The notes below the pieces were generated by a model that was not told the DNA's origin, searched no databases, and was given only the letters and a program-made list of their open reading frames with translations. From contig NC_059542.1 in assembly GCF_905220415.1 (NCBI RefSeq), positions 9,548,001-9,612,000 of the forward strand: a stretch of DNA of 64,000 bases, read 5' to 3'. Every line of letters starts with the position of its first letter. Position 1 is the first letter of the stretch. This document shows, in pieces, positions 1 to 12,015 of the stretch. The DNA comes from Colias croceus. Its lineage: Eukaryota > Arthropoda > Insecta > Lepidoptera > Pieridae. Position numbers and translations under genes: made by a program.

Positions 1-3000
1 AGTGATCCTTACCCTGGTTGCTGTGTTCATTATATATGGGCCGGCTATGTGTGAGTTGAATGTTTGGCATTTTTCTTTCTGGTTTTGAGAGTAAAATATT
101 CAGGGCTGTCTGTATATTTAAGTCTCTTCCAATTTACTTATTAACAGATATGGGGTTCTGAGCCGCGTTACTTAATTAAGTAACTAGCTTTCCGTCCAAG
201 GTTTTGCCCGCGCAGTAAACGATAAACTCATATTCTTCCCATTCCCATATAAATCCAGGATAGCACCTATGTCATTTCTTTAGTCTCAAACAATCTATAT
301 ACTAAATTTGATCGAAATTAGTTTGTGGTTTAGGCGTGAAGAAGACACAAACAGACAGAGAGACCGACAGACAGACTGAGTTTATTTGGCCTTTATAATA
401 TTAAACCAATTTGCGATGACCCGGTTTAAATTGCACGAGGTCTCATGTTGTCCAATATAAATTTGATCCAGACCAGGCGGTTAGTTTTTGAGCTATCCTT
501 TAAAATATTTATTTACTTAACAATATTTTATCTACATTACTACTTGAAAGCGGTAGTTTTTTTAATATATAAATTACTATCTATAAAAAAGCTCGTTAGT
601 GTTAAATGTGAACAACCCCGATAAATTTGGTATTTAACCACGTTAAATATGTTTAGTATTATAAGACCGTTACAAAAATATTATCTTTTGATAATTCTAT
701 CCCACCAAAAACATTTTCATGTAAAATGTTGCCAAGACGAGCCCATATGACTCGCACTGTCAAAAAGTTATCAGATCTCATGTAGAGCGAAGCTTCTAAC
801 ACTACACGCCCTAACTCTGCAAGGCCTAACTTCACAAACTCTACACCTTAGTCAAAATATGTGGCTTGGCCATTTCGCTACATTCACATCGGCGTAAGGT
901 GAAAAATTAATTCACTGTGCATTACTTTTGTGTTATACAATAGTTCTTGTAGTAACGAACGGCCAAGCCACATATTTTGACTAAGGTGTAGAGTTTGTGA
1001 AGTTAGGCCTTGTAGAGTTAGGGCGTGTAGTGTTAGAAGCTTCGCTCTACATGAGATCTGATAACTTTTTGACAGTGCGAGTCATATGGGCTCGTCTTGG
1101 CAACATTTTACATGAAAATGTTTTTGGTGGGATTTCATTTCTTTTTGTAAGTTGTTTGTAACAAAATTTTATAAGTATGTCGATTAAAGTTTTAATTTTT
1201 TTTTAACAAGGAGTACCTATACATATATATATCTAGGGTAACCAAGTTTTAGATTATTAGATTAGACCTCTAGCGTCATCAAAATTTAATTTAAAATTAC
1301 AGGTCTCATACAAACTCCCATCCCCTAGTTTAAGGGGTTGGGGGATGAAAGTTACAAGTTTTATAATTTTTTTGTTGTTTGTGTGCTAATACTAGCTTAC
1401 ATACAAAATTTCAGCTTTCTAGGACATTAGGAAATACCTTAAGAATTTTGATGATCATCAGTGAGTCAGTGACGAAATTAGCGTTTTTTAGATATAAATA
1501 AAATCTGAAGTATAAAAGCTAATGTAATTAAAACTTAATATGTTCAATAAGTCCGCTATTGACAATATATCCCGAAAATTTTGTTGATCTAGCATAATCC
1601 AAACCCAAGATACGAGGGTTCAAAAAAACGTCGAAGCGCTTCGAGAAAAGGTAGGTAGTGCCCGTGCTTGTTCGCTTGGCTCGTCTTGGCGGGGGCACTA
1701 CCGTGCCCCCAGATTTGTATGTGTAGGAGAAACATTCACAATTTCAACTTCCTAGAACTCATTAAGTGTCATTATTTATTAAAAAGATTAGAGGTCAATG
1801 ACTGAACTTCGAGTTAACGTTTTGAATATTTGTCTTATTACTTGCATTGTGTAAATATTAAACTTTTTACAAATTTTGTTAATTTATAGTAACAAAATTA
1901 AAAAGCAATCGAGATAATATCTTATTTTGATAAACTTAGGTACCTACAACAAGAACAAAATAATACATTTGAGTACAATAATTGTTTTCGAAGACATATA
2001 ATATTATATTTTTATTTTCATTTGCCACCAATTTGAACTGCAATAAACAATGTGAAGTCCAGCGCTCATTTAAGCGAAGCTTTCAGTTCTTTTAATTTCA
2101 AGCGAATGTTTGTTGACAGAACACGTCTCCATTCTTTCTCTATTCTGTTTTTCTTTTCAGCGGAACACGCCGTGTTTTATCTATTCGTCCGGAACCAACT
2201 CAACTGGGACATGGTGAAGTACAGTGTTTTCGCCAGCTACTCCATAGTTTTGCATTCTATAGGTATGGCATTAAGTACTTACTATAAAATTTTAGGAATA
2301 ATTAAAAAAAAATGTTACGAGGCGGGATTCGAACCCTCGTCTTTCTGCTATTCCGGGGCGACACCTAGCCTCTCGGTCACTCGAGATCCCGCCAGAACAA
2401 TCGAATTTCATCTGCTATTACCTTTACTTCTTATATTTAGCCCATAATATCTACTATTAATTTGTTCAGAAGTTTTTTCTGTGTTTTTGAACATTATTTA
2501 ACTTTTGAACCTTCCCAAACTTAAATCTAACTACACCTCTGTTATACTTATAATGTTAAGTAAATGTTTATTCTTGGATTTTAGTTCTATGACTTATCTT
2601 TTCACTCTTTACATCAAATCGAAGATACGAAGATACATGTATATTACATATAGTCTTTAGTAGAATTGTTACAAGTAGTTTCCATTGTATCATAGATAGG
2701 CACTTGACACTGTCTGAGTGTTACGCTATGGATAAGGAATAAGTATTTCACTTGTGAATGTGTTTATGTTTATAAATGTTACTTATCGATGTTATTAATT
2801 TGTAATTACTTTTGTTATCACGACAATACATTCTGTTAAAAAGTAATATGAAAGGCACTACAATAAATTGGATGCATTCAAAATATGGAACCAGCCAAAA
2901 TGATGTTACAAACGAAAAAAAGTCATATTTTTAATTTGGTTGGGGGGAAAATAGTCCTAAGTAATATATTCATATGAATCACCACACTCAATTTTTACCA

Positions 3001-6000
3001 TTTATACGTACAAAATATGGTCAATATTTGTATTTAAATTGACTCTACACTTACTCTACATCGTCATTTGTCAATGACCCTGTCACCTTACATTTTAAAT
3101 GCTTCAATACAAAAAAAAAACGTGTGGCACTACCATCAAGCCACACCTCCATGCCTATCAGAGTGGGGAGCGTAAGGTTTTTTCGTTACGGAATTTCTAG
3201 ATTCGGTCCCCGCGCTCAAGGCCCGCGATAGAAGCTATGCAATAGCTTAAAAATTATTAGGTACCATAATTTATTATATTTCATAATTGTTTCAGGTGCA
3301 ATGTTTTCAATAACAATATTAAGTAAAAAACTACAAATCGACGATTCTCTATTGTGTCTAATCGCGATGTCAAGCAAATTTGTTGGCGCCATCTGGACAA
3401 CGTTCGTGAAAACTGATATAGAAATGATTTTAAGTGAGTAAAAAATAACATTAAAATACATCTATTATATTTCAATAAATAAAATATTTAATTAAACATC
3501 ATAAATTAACTAAATAAATAAAAATAAATTGAACAATCATACCGTTCATATCACTAACAAATTCATTTGATACGTTGTAATATTTTATTATTTATATTTT
3601 TTTAATATTTACAGTTCCCATTGTTGAGTTCTTCTCATCAGCAATACTGACATCACTGCGATCCATCATATCAAAATTAGTGGAAAAAGATGAAACGGGT
3701 AATTATTCTTCTATCATGAAAATTCATCTCGGCAATTATAGCTTACTGCAAAACAAATTTATTTGTGTCTACACTCAAACATTTTATTTATTCCATAAAA
3801 CTTCTTCTAGATGCACTTTCAAACCCTCATAGCATAAACTTACCACCGATTCGGAAAGCTTTCTCTACAGACAAGAGCCGACAAGAAACTCTGTAGTTTC
3901 TTTCTTAAATATTATACTAATTTTACGTATATCATCTTACCATGCGAGCTCAAAATATAACTTACAAGTGAAATTTCATTTTGTGACAGAAAAAATAGAT
4001 CATGATCACATCATGACCTTTAAAAAGGTAAAGTTTTAATAAACTTTCCTCTATAACTTTCGCGTTCTGTCTATGACTATAAACAACTTTCAACAAACAA
4101 TCAGTTTAGCAGTTTAGCCGTCGAAGCGTAAAGTATGGAAAGACAAACAGACAAACTTATATATCTATAAAATGAGTACCTCTGGTTTTTTCACCTAATT
4201 TATACTCATTTTATTATATTAAACAATTCATAAGTACAAAATAATGAAGATATTATTAAAAAATAATCTTTACTTCAGTAAATTGAAGATTTGTATTATT
4301 CTAATATTCTCTTTGCTTTTATTTTTAATATTGTTGAGTCAAATAATATAATATTTTTTAAAGAGGCTTAAGTAGGCCGTGGCCATGATTTGTAATAAAT
4401 GAAAATTTTGATGAATTAATGCTCTAAATACTTAGGCCATTTTTTTGTAGTCGTGAAACTACGAGAACATTTAATAAATTTTTCAATAATTATATACCGC
4501 TAGTGCAACATTTTCAATACAAGTAGCCTATATAACTATCCATGACTGACCGGTTGGCTTGGTTGGTAGTGGCCCAGCCTTCCAAGCCAGAGGTCGTGGG
4601 TTCGATTCCCACCTGGGGCAAGAATTTATGTGATGAACATAATTGTTTGCTCTGTGTCTGGGTGTTAATAATTATCATTATAAGTATTTATTTAAAAATT
4701 ATATATATGTATGTTTATCAGCCATCTGATTTCCATAACACAAGCGAAGGCTTAGTATGGGATCAGATCGTGCCGCGTGTGAAAATTATTGTCCTGAAAT
4801 ATTTATTTATTTAATATTTATTTATTACCCAACATCAAAATAATAATAATTCGAACCAGCAGTTTTTGACTTCTATCTTTCTTTCAAACTCTACAGCTTT
4901 TATAGTATTAACATATATTAGAAAAAAAAAAATGTGTGCGTGTCGTGTACTAGTGTACACACGTAAGAAGTGAAACTTCTTTATGACCTCATTTTTCAAA
5001 AAATAATTTACTACATATATGCAACTTTACAGAAATACGTCGAATCACGCGTGGTAGGGATAAGAAAAAGATGGCACGTAACGGAAAAATGTCACGCGTA
5101 ACGAAAAAATGAGACACTAAATTTTTTTCCAACCCCGATAAAGAAGTTTCACTTCAAAAACATTTATAAGTCATTAATACTTTTCTTACAGCTAAAGTAA
5201 ATTCCCTATTCTCGTTAACGGAGACATTGGCATCCCTGGTCTTCCACCCGCTATACTCCTGGTTATACATGAATACGCTACAGATTCTGCCTGGAGCTGT
5301 CTTCCTGACGAGTGCAGCTTTGATCATACCGGCTACTGTGATTCTTATGTAAGTAACCATTACGAATAGATCTGTGTAGTGTATGAAATTGCTTTCTAAT
5401 AAATTTTCTAATATTATCGTCCCTTAAAGCATTTTATAATAGTTTATATATACTTTTATATTATAAATGCGAAATAAACTCTGTCTGTCTGTTTTAACAG
5501 ACAGTTCTGAGTAATCTCAATGACGCCTTAACTACTGAATCAATCTGCAAGAAATTTGGTATAGAAACATTTTGATAGGTACCCGAGAAAGGACATAGGC
5601 TACCTTTTACCCCGGGACACAGGATAGGTTTTATTCTGGAAATCCCACGGGATCGGGAACTATGCGGGTTTTTCTTTGACTGCGCGGGCGATGCCTGAAA
5701 GCTAGTCGTTTATATAAAGTACCTATAAAAAACGAGCGTGTGTGTCTAGCACACGTGTCAGAAGTGAAACTTCTTTGGCAAGATTCAAAGATACCAAAAT
5801 TGCTGCCATGAAATGTTAATGACGCGACCTTGAAATGTTTTGCCCAAAGAAGTTTCACTTTTACACGGTTACAGTTTTCTATGTGATTTTTCTAATATAG
5901 AAATATAGATTTCCACAGTAAGGCGAAGGAATTAAAGTTCAAATTTAAATAACATAATACCTTCGCAGGTTTTTCTTTATCCAGCATCGAAGAGCTTTGG

Positions 6001-6119
6001 GTAATTCTAGAAGGAACGCGTTAGAGGCACAAGAAAAGAAAGACGCAGAGGCTGAGAAGGTTCCAGAAAAAATACCGAATATTATAATGCCATTAGAATT
6101 AGAAAAGACTAAATTATAA
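1..6119 (+). CDS. SLC46-like MFS transporter, gene A (5' end outside window)
   Basis: Multi-pass plasma-membrane or endolysosomal solute carrier of the SLC46 type; the substrate cannot be read from sequence. Exons: 1-50 (end of exon 2), 2161-2262, 3296-3433, 3615-3698, 5192-5348, 5969-6119, all with AG acceptors and GT donors. The joined frame is open to TAA at 6117-6119. The first 50 bases encode a hydrophobic stretch ending YGPAM, aligning with FGPMY in gene B. Exon 3 carries NQLNWDMVKYS, matching RFNWDEVKFS in the paralogues. Exon 5 holds LRSIISKLVEKDE and exon 6 LQILPGAVF, both family hallmarks here. The C-terminal tail is longer and more charged (AQEKKDAEAEKVPEK) than in B and C. Exons 1 and most of 2 lie left of the window. 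Intron 2 (2.1 kb) contains a fold-back element. Family assignment comes from recognition of conserved blocks, not from a search. Confidence 0.92.
184..406 (-). mobile_element. Helitron-type insertion
   Basis: CTAG end, GGTTTTGCCCGCGC hairpin region, and ACAGACAGAGAGACCGACAG near the other end. Gene A intron 2. Confidence 0.55.
701..1131. mobile_element. Fold-back (long inverted repeat) element, copy 1
   Basis: Two 171-bp arms (701-871 and 961-1131) are reverse complements with a single mismatch and are separated by an 89-base loop. The ends are CCCACCAAAAAC and its complement. It lies in intron 2 of gene A. There is no coding capacity. An AT-rich unit with the same companion sequence as copy 2 follows directly. 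Confidence 0.85.
1132..1712. repeat. Companion unit of the fold-back element, copy 1
   Basis: This stretch starts ATTTCATTTCTTTTTGTAAG, contains the palindrome-like ATCCCCTAGTTTAAGGGGTTGGGG, and ends in a GC-rich hairpin (GGGGGCACTACCGTGCCCCC). The same unit follows the second fold-back copy near 14531, so the two parts probably move as one element of about 1 kb. Confidence 0.7.
2314..2396 (-). repeat. tRNA-derived SINE head
   Basis: On the minus strand a box A (TGACCGAGAGGCTAGG) and box B (GGTTCGAATCC) are spaced as in a tRNA, but the arms do not form a proper cloverleaf. It lies 50 bases after exon 3 of gene A. Not a functional tRNA. Confidence 0.5.
3119..3250 (+). repeat. About 170-bp dispersed repeat, partly deleted copy
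   Basis: CGTGTGGCACTAC, AAGCCACACCTCC, TTTTTTCGTTACGGAATTTC and GCGATAGAAGCTATGCAAT in order; a central block present in the other two copies is missing. It lies 46 bases before exon 4 of gene A. Confidence 0.6.
3778..3912 (-). repeat. 3' end fragment related to non-LTR retrotransposon 2
   Basis: Carries CATTTTATTTATTC, TACCACCGATTCGGAAAGC and GACAAGAAACTCTGTAGTT, the 3' UTR landmarks of the element at 40880. A 5'-truncated copy in intron 5 of gene A. Confidence 0.6.
4542..4815 (+). mobile_element. tRNA-derived SINE
   Basis: A head with TTGGCTTGGTTGGTAGTGGCC (box A region) and GGTTCGATTCCC (box B), an anticodon-loop-like CTTCCAA with mismatched stem, then a 150-base unrelated body and an ATTT-rich tail. 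The mismatched stem argues against a working glycine tRNA. Confidence 0.65.
4967..5155. mobile_element. GAAGTGAAACTTC-end MITE, gene A intron 5
   Basis: Bounded by GAAGTGAAACTTCTTTA and its complement. The body has ACGCGTGGTAGGGATAAGAAA and TTTTTTTCCAACCCCGATA. The adjoining CTAGTGTACACAC tract at 4940-4962 also recurs beside other copies. It ends 37 bases before exon 6 of gene A. Confidence 0.65.
5450..5705 (+). mobile_element. Helitron-type insertion
   Basis: CTGTCTGTCTG start region, ATCCCACGGGATCGGGAACT, GCGCGGGCGATGCCTGAAAG, CTAG end. Gene A intron 6. Confidence 0.6.
5735..5862. mobile_element. Short divergent GAAGTGAAACTTC-end MITE
   Basis: Same inverted ends and GTGTCTAGCACACG lead-in as the longer copies, but a different 90-base core. 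It lies in the last intron of gene A. Confidence 0.5.
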
Positions 6120-7724
6120 TTCTAGTTTTATTTAATTGGTTAAAATTTTGCATATGGCACTTTAGTTAATTAAAACTCAATTTAGCATAATTTTAATTAA
6201 CGTCCTAATTATAATTTTAATAGATAACAAACAGTAATGTATTTATTGTTATAACATGAACTAAATATGGTCATAGTTATCACAATCTTAAATGTTTATT
6301 AGCCGCTCGGCTTCTTACGAACTACTATAATACGTGAAGCAAAAGCTGTGTAGGTACGCTTTTTTAGGAAAATTGAACGGACGGAGACGGTATGTTTGAC
6401 ATACCTACTTTGTTTTTTTTTTTAATATAACAATTTTGTATATTATAGAGAAATAATAGAATTTAAAAAAAGTACATTAAATCCATAAAAAAAAACTTTA
6501 CCCACACTATCGCATGCATTTGACACAAACACACGCTATCCATATTTTTTACTACATTTACACAAAGAACTTTCAAATATCGAATAAAATCGTTAAGTTT
6601 GTGAAAAATCAATAATTTTACAAATATTTTAGTAAACCTTAAAAAGTGTGAGCGCGTTTTTGCACAATAATTTAATGTAGGCCACTTGAAGTATGCTTAA
6701 GTAGTATATGTATAGATATATCTTGTTATTTTCATTATAATAATCTGCTATAAGCAGTGAATTTTAGTAGCAACAAATATTAATTTGTATTTTTTGCTAA
6801 TCATCATATTATAATCCTAAAGGTCATTTTTTATTGTTTTGATCAACATTGTTTGTTATGTTTTATTACCTACCTATTCGATAAGCTTAGTTATAATTTT
6901 AGTAAAATTGTATATTATACGCCTAAATTTTGATATTGAGAAATAATCAATTTTATTTCCATAAGAATATCGTTCAAAGGTAAAAAAAAATGAAATACTT
7001 AATGTTTTTAATTTTCTTTTATAATTCTTGTCAATTTGTGTGCGGAACCAAATTTCTTATGAGGAAGGACACAGTTATCAAGTTTGTTTTTTGTAGTCTC
7101 TATACATTTGACTCAAATATTTATTTTTCTCAGAAATCTCTACAAATTGAAAGAATTTTGTGAAAGTTGTACATTATAATGAAGATAATATTATCAATTT
7201 TTCATCCAATTAGTTACCTACATAAAGCATAAGTAATGTAACATAAAACTATTGTTATCATATTATATTAATGAAATGATGTGTACATAATAGTGTTTGT
7301 AATAAGAGTTTGAATAAAAGCTAAAAAGTAGTTAAATTATTGAGATTTAACCCATTTCAACTCTACAGCGGAGGCATACATATGTAATCCACAGACGTCC
7401 CCTAAATACAGTAAGTATTAATAATTTTACAATTATGAACAAAGTACTATGGACTCCCTGTATGCGCGGTGCACTCTAAATCACTGTGTTAGCGTATTTT
7501 CAGTGAATTGGCTTAGAAGGGGTTTGTTTTCTGCACTTCATTTGGATAGGGTATCAAATCATAGTTGTCAAGAATTGAGAATATCACCTAAGTGAAAGTC
7601 GCAATTGTATCGAATCGATCGAATCAAATTTATTTTATCAAGTGGAGAATCAATCTTCAACAAGTGGAGAATCAAAATTCAACAAGTGGAGAATCTTCAT
7701 CTATATCTTTAAATTTATATATTA
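6120..7724. other. Gene A 3' flank, no gene seen
   Basis: AT-rich sequence holding the gene A 3' UTR; no clear AATAAA close to the stop (one lies at about 7312). The triplicated AACAAGTGGAGAATC at 7648-7694 is a short tandem repeat. Confidence 0.5.
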
Positions 7725-7908
7725 CTAGCTGTTCCCCGCGGTTTTACCCGCATTGCTCCGCTCCTGTTGGTCTTAGCGTGAGTATAGCCTTACAGAACAT
7801 AGCCTTCCTGGATAAATGGGATATCTAACACTGAAATAATGTTTCAAATCGGCCTATTAGTTTCTGAGATCGATCAAACAAACAAACTCTTTAAGTTTAT
7901 AATATAAC
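7725..7908 (-). mobile_element. Helitron-type insertion
   Basis: CTAG end, GCGGTTTTACCCGCATTGCT and AACAAACAAACTC. A-B intergenic. Confidence 0.6.
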
Positions 7909-8797
7909 CATGGATTAGGCGACGTTCTTAATAATTTCTGCTATCAAAGGAAAAAACCAAAACTCCATGAAGATTTACTTCAAAAAGTGTCAAATAGGAT
8001 ATCAAGGAAATTATCTGCAAGTGCCTAAAACGTTCCTTATTGCTTATAGGTCCATAAAAATTAATCGATTTGTTCATGTAAAATATTTTCCGCTACTTGA
8101 TAACAAAATGTCAATACTTGATTATTTTCATTGTAAATAATTCAACACGTGTGATATCAAATATAATTTAATCGTTTCATGTTCAGATAAATATTATATC
8201 TAGTGTAGTATAATAGATATAAATCAACAGAAAAGGCACTTTAAGACATATCATTGTTTTTCTCCAATATTAAATTTGCGATTATTTACTCGGTTATTAG
8301 TTATTTAGGAGATCCGAACCTCAGTCGACCTTCGTCGGCGTTAGAATGAGACCAATCTTATAATAAATTTAATTATTAAAAAATATATTAAAATGGGTTT
8401 ACTGGAAAAATCCTGGACAGGATATTTTTAAATCAATTATTATTATTTATTTTTTTGTATTACAGAATTTCAACTAAGGTTCAGGTCTTACTTAGGCTAT
8501 ATGAACAATTGATTTTCGGAAAGAACATTTTTAGTACAAAGTATTAAAAACTTTAAATGCATAAATTGATTTTATTAATACGTGTATCATTTTAATCGAT
8601 GAGTGTATTTTTGTTTACTACTGAACTATGCTAAGATTATAATAACTAGATTTATAATGTTTGAAATGATTTCTATCTACTTACACGACAGATATTTTTC
8701 TATACATATATGTAGGTACTTTACAATCAATATGAATTCTAAAAGAAGTAAAAAAAGTATTTTAGTGTCTTTTCTTAGTATATTACCTCCAGTTTTT

Positions 8798-8983
8798 GAA
8801 GTGAAACTTCTTTATTGGGGTTGGAAAAAAATTGAGTGTAACATTTATTCGTTACGCGTGACATTTTTCCGTTCCGCGCCATCTTTTTCTTATCTCTACT
8901 ACGCGTGATTGGACGTATTTCTGTAAAGTTGCACATAGTAAATTATTTTTTTGAAAAATAAGGCCATAAAGAAGTTTCACTTC
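8798..8983. mobile_element. GAAGTGAAACTTC-end MITE, intergenic copy
   Basis: Inverted relative to the copy at 4967. Followed directly by TGTGTACACTAGTACACGCACAC and a second copy starting at 9019. Confidence 0.65.
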
Positions 8984-9018
8984 TTACTTGTGTACACTAG
9001 TACACGCACACATTTTTT

Positions 9019-9608
9019 GAAGTGAAACTTCTTTATCGGGGTTGGAAAAAATTCTAGTGTAACATTTTTTCGTTACGCGTGACATTTTAACGTTACGCGC
9101 CATCTTTTTCTTATCCCTACCACACGTGATTTGACATATTTCTGTAAAGTTGCACCACACCCCGGACACTCCATACAAAATTATAGTTTTGACAGTCACA
9201 CTGTAGAGACTGCAAATGTGTGTGTAAACTCTTTATGGTTGGCACATTTGTGACTAGCGTAAAAAAAAATTCGCGTTTTTCTGATGAAATACATCCGTAA
9301 ACAGCACAATATCTAACCATTTTCTACGAAAAACGATAATCACAAATCCAAAATAATAAAATTGCTTTAAGTCAATTTGATTAATGTTGTCAATCTTCGT
9401 TGCGTTTCGTCTAAAGACGTCGTTGGTATCGTCCTTGCGGGGAAATGGGTACCATAACATGTCTGATCGTGCGGGGTGAGGTAAGTGTTTAATTTTGGCG
9501 GGAGGCGGAGAGTGTCCGTTCTGTAGCGTTTAGCTACTATTATGTATTCTGTGGTTGCACTAAGTAAATTATTTTTTAAAAAATAAGGTCACAAAGAAGT
9601 TTCACTTC
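9019..9608. mobile_element. GAAGTGAAACTTC-end MITE split by a P-like insertion
   Basis: The left half (9019-9155) and right half (9554-9608) rejoin across the 398-bp P-like element plus one 7-bp duplication, matching the neighbouring uninterrupted copy at 8798-8983. Confidence 0.68.
9156..9553 (-). mobile_element. 398-bp P-like non-autonomous element, copy 1
   Basis: The insertion is bounded by a perfect 7-bp target duplication, GTTGCAC (9149-9155 and 9554-9560), and begins and ends CACA/TGTG. It is nested inside an older GAAGTGAAACTTC-type MITE. On the minus strand it encodes MVRYCAVYGCISSEK, which resembles the N-terminus of a THAP zinc-finger domain (paired cysteines, C-x4-C). The second half of the finger is missing. 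THAP domains occur in P-superfamily transposases, which make 7-8 bp target duplications, so a P-type origin is inferred. Confidence 0.7.
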
Positions 9609-10363
9609 TTATGTGTGTACACTAGTACACACACACATTATTTTTTTACCTTTCTTCTGGACATACTTCTGGACATAATTCTGGACACACATACCATGCA
9701 AATAATAATAGCACAAGCACAATTTTCCACGGGTTAATGGTGTTTTGCCTTGATCTTGGCTATGCACATTATTCATGCTTGTTAGAATACAAAAACAGAT
9801 TTAATTCCATACTGCAAAGTGCAGTCATGAACCTCGGTCTTTATAATAACGCACTGAAAATCATGTTATTTTAATCTGAAAGGAAAATGGACAGCTTAAT
9901 ATAAGGAAATGAACTTTTATCAATACATCGAATAGATAATTAATTTCTACGAAGTTATCTAATACGATAAAAACAACAAGATAAATATCCTATAATTATT
10001 AAACCACCATATTTATATCATTTGGAAGCGCGTGAAAAACGCATAGCAGCCCTTGTACCTATTTGAGAGTTGAGACTAAGTTCTGAATGCATAAGACCTC
10101 TGTCTCAAAAATTATTTTGATAATACCTGCACAACTACTCTTTGGGAGCATAACAAACACAACTAAAATTATTTGAAACCTAACTAACTTTCATACAAAT
10201 AAACATACATACACGTATGAAACATAGCATACTAGCTTACCTGTTAGGAATCTGTTATAGACTATCATATGCAAAAACTGTCCAATTGTGACATAAAATA
10301 ATTATAATACAATATAACATAGTATACAGAACGAATTGATCCTTTTTTGTCGTTAAATCTTTA

Positions 10364-10528
10364 AATATAAAAATGAATCGCAAAATGTGTTGGTAAGCGC
10401 ATAACTCGAGAACGGCTGAACCGATTTCGATAATTCTTTTTTTATTATATTCCTTGAAGTACGAGGATGGTTCTTATGTAGAGAAAACGTAAATACGTAC
10501 CACGGGCGAAGCCGGGGCGGACCGCTAG
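10364..10528 (+). mobile_element. Helitron-type insertion
   Basis: AATGAATCGCAAAATGTG start, CACGGGCGAAGCCGGGGCGG hairpin and CTAG end. Confidence 0.6.
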
Positions 10529-10669
10529 TATACAAATAAACTTAAATTGTTTAAAAATATCTGAAACATTCTGAGAATTATTTTACAAACATCATATTCG
10601 TCTAATGAAATAATTTCCAGCGAATACCTTGAATTGATTCTTGTATATAAAGCTGTCGTATTTTTTGAA

Positions 10670-10800
10670 CATCTTTATTTATTTATAATCTTTATTGCAC
10701 ACAAAAAATAAAATACAAATTTTACATGAAATAAAGGATATTTGATGCAAAGGGCGGCTTTATTGCTCGAAGCAATTTCTTCCAAGCAACCCGATTTATT
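10670..10800. repeat. Probable LINE 3' UTR fragment
   Basis: TTTATTGCACACAAAAAATA, TTTTACATGAAATAAAGG and AAGGGCGGCTTTATTGC recall a common lepidopteran LINE 3' end. A small open frame (10745-10954) follows with no recognisable domain; it is not called a gene. Confidence 0.35.
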
Positions 10801-11144
10801 TGTGACTGCTGAACAGGAACTATATGGAGTTGCAAAGATACTTTATAATATTTGTGACATGCATAAAAAAAACATTGACTTATTAAAAAAAACATACGAT
10901 ATAGGTACTACTTTGAATTTACCTACAAATTCATTATTATTAAAACTTATTTAATATTAAAGTTAATTAAATGAAATAGATACATACAATGAATAACCAC
11001 TATTCTCTAAAATTTTAATTAGAAAGGCGAAGCTAATTATTTTAAATTAACTTAAATTTCTAATTCTATTTAAATATAAAAAATGGCACCGTCACTAATT
11101 TGGTCTCTATAGAGGGATTATTAAATTAAAATTTTTATAAGTAA

Positions 11145-11329
11145 CTAGTGGTCTGACCCGGCTTCGCCAGTGGTACATATTTCGCAATAAAAGATAGCCT
11201 TTGTCCTTTCTCGGGTATCAAAATATCTCCATACCAAATTTCATGCAAATTGGTTCAGTAGTTTAGGCGTGATTGAGTAACAGACAGACAGACAGAGTTA
11301 CTTTCGCATTTATAATATTAGTATGGATT
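11145..11329 (-). mobile_element. Helitron-type insertion
   Basis: CTAG end, CCGGCTTCGCCAGTGG, AACAGACAGACAGACAGAG. Confidence 0.6.
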
Positions 11330-11541
11330 AAACTTACGTTATAATATTATGACGTACTTACTTAAATTATGATACTTCAGATATATAAAATCATGCAATA
11401 GCTAGAAAAGATGTGACTCAAATTTCCAATTAGATGGTCATAGAAAAATACTAGTATTTTATATTATATCGTAAATTTCATACATAATGCAATTCATGAT
11501 TGCAGGTGATAGTTGATAAAAATTGATAAAAAACATTCAAT

Positions 11542-11769
11542 CTTTACTAATATTATAAAGAGGAAAGGTTGTATGTATGTATGTATGGCTTTCACGCATA
11601 AACTAGTGAACCGATTATAATGAAATTTAGCACACATGTAGAGGGTAACTTTTAACTGATACCCTCATAAATAAACATAGGATAGGTTGTATCCCGGAAA
11701 TCCCACGGGAACGGGAACTATGCGGATTTTTCTTTGAAAACGCGGGCGAAGACGCAGGCGAAAAGCTAG
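11542..11769 (+). mobile_element. Helitron-type insertion
   Basis: TCTTTACTAATATTATAAAG start, ATCCCACGGGAACGGGAAC, CTAG end, about 250 bases before the gene B start. Confidence 0.65.
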
Positions 11770-11953
11770 TAATAATATAAAAGCACTCTCTAGACAAAAC
11801 TTCGTGACCTCTTAATTGTTAATACCTTAGGAAATTGTATATATGTGATTAAAGTATCGCTTATCACAGATAACAGTGTATGGCAACAATTGGCTTCATT
11901 TGTTAAAGAAATCTTGCAGTGTAACAACAAATAATCAATAATAATCAATTGCC

Positions 11954-11983
11954 TAAATAAAACATATTATTTGAATCTCAGTG
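11954..11983 (+). promoter_or_regulatory. Possible core promoter of gene B
   Basis: A TAAATAAA box at 11954-11961 lies 26 bases before the A of an arthropod-type initiator TCAGTG (11978-11983). This would give a 5' UTR of about 36 nt before ATG 12016. The call rests on motif spacing only. Confidence 0.35.
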
Positions 11984-12015
11984 TTGGTATAGAGTGAATT
12001 ACAATTGGAGGAACA

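Noticed and set aside
4549..4622. Glycine (UCC) tRNA gene
   Set aside because: Box A and box B are present, but the anticodon stem has mismatches and a SINE body follows directly.
9254..9460. A 68-residue open frame repeated identically at 20289-20495
   Set aside because: It is the antisense or alternate frame of the 398-bp P-like element; identity reflects the element copies, not a conserved gene.
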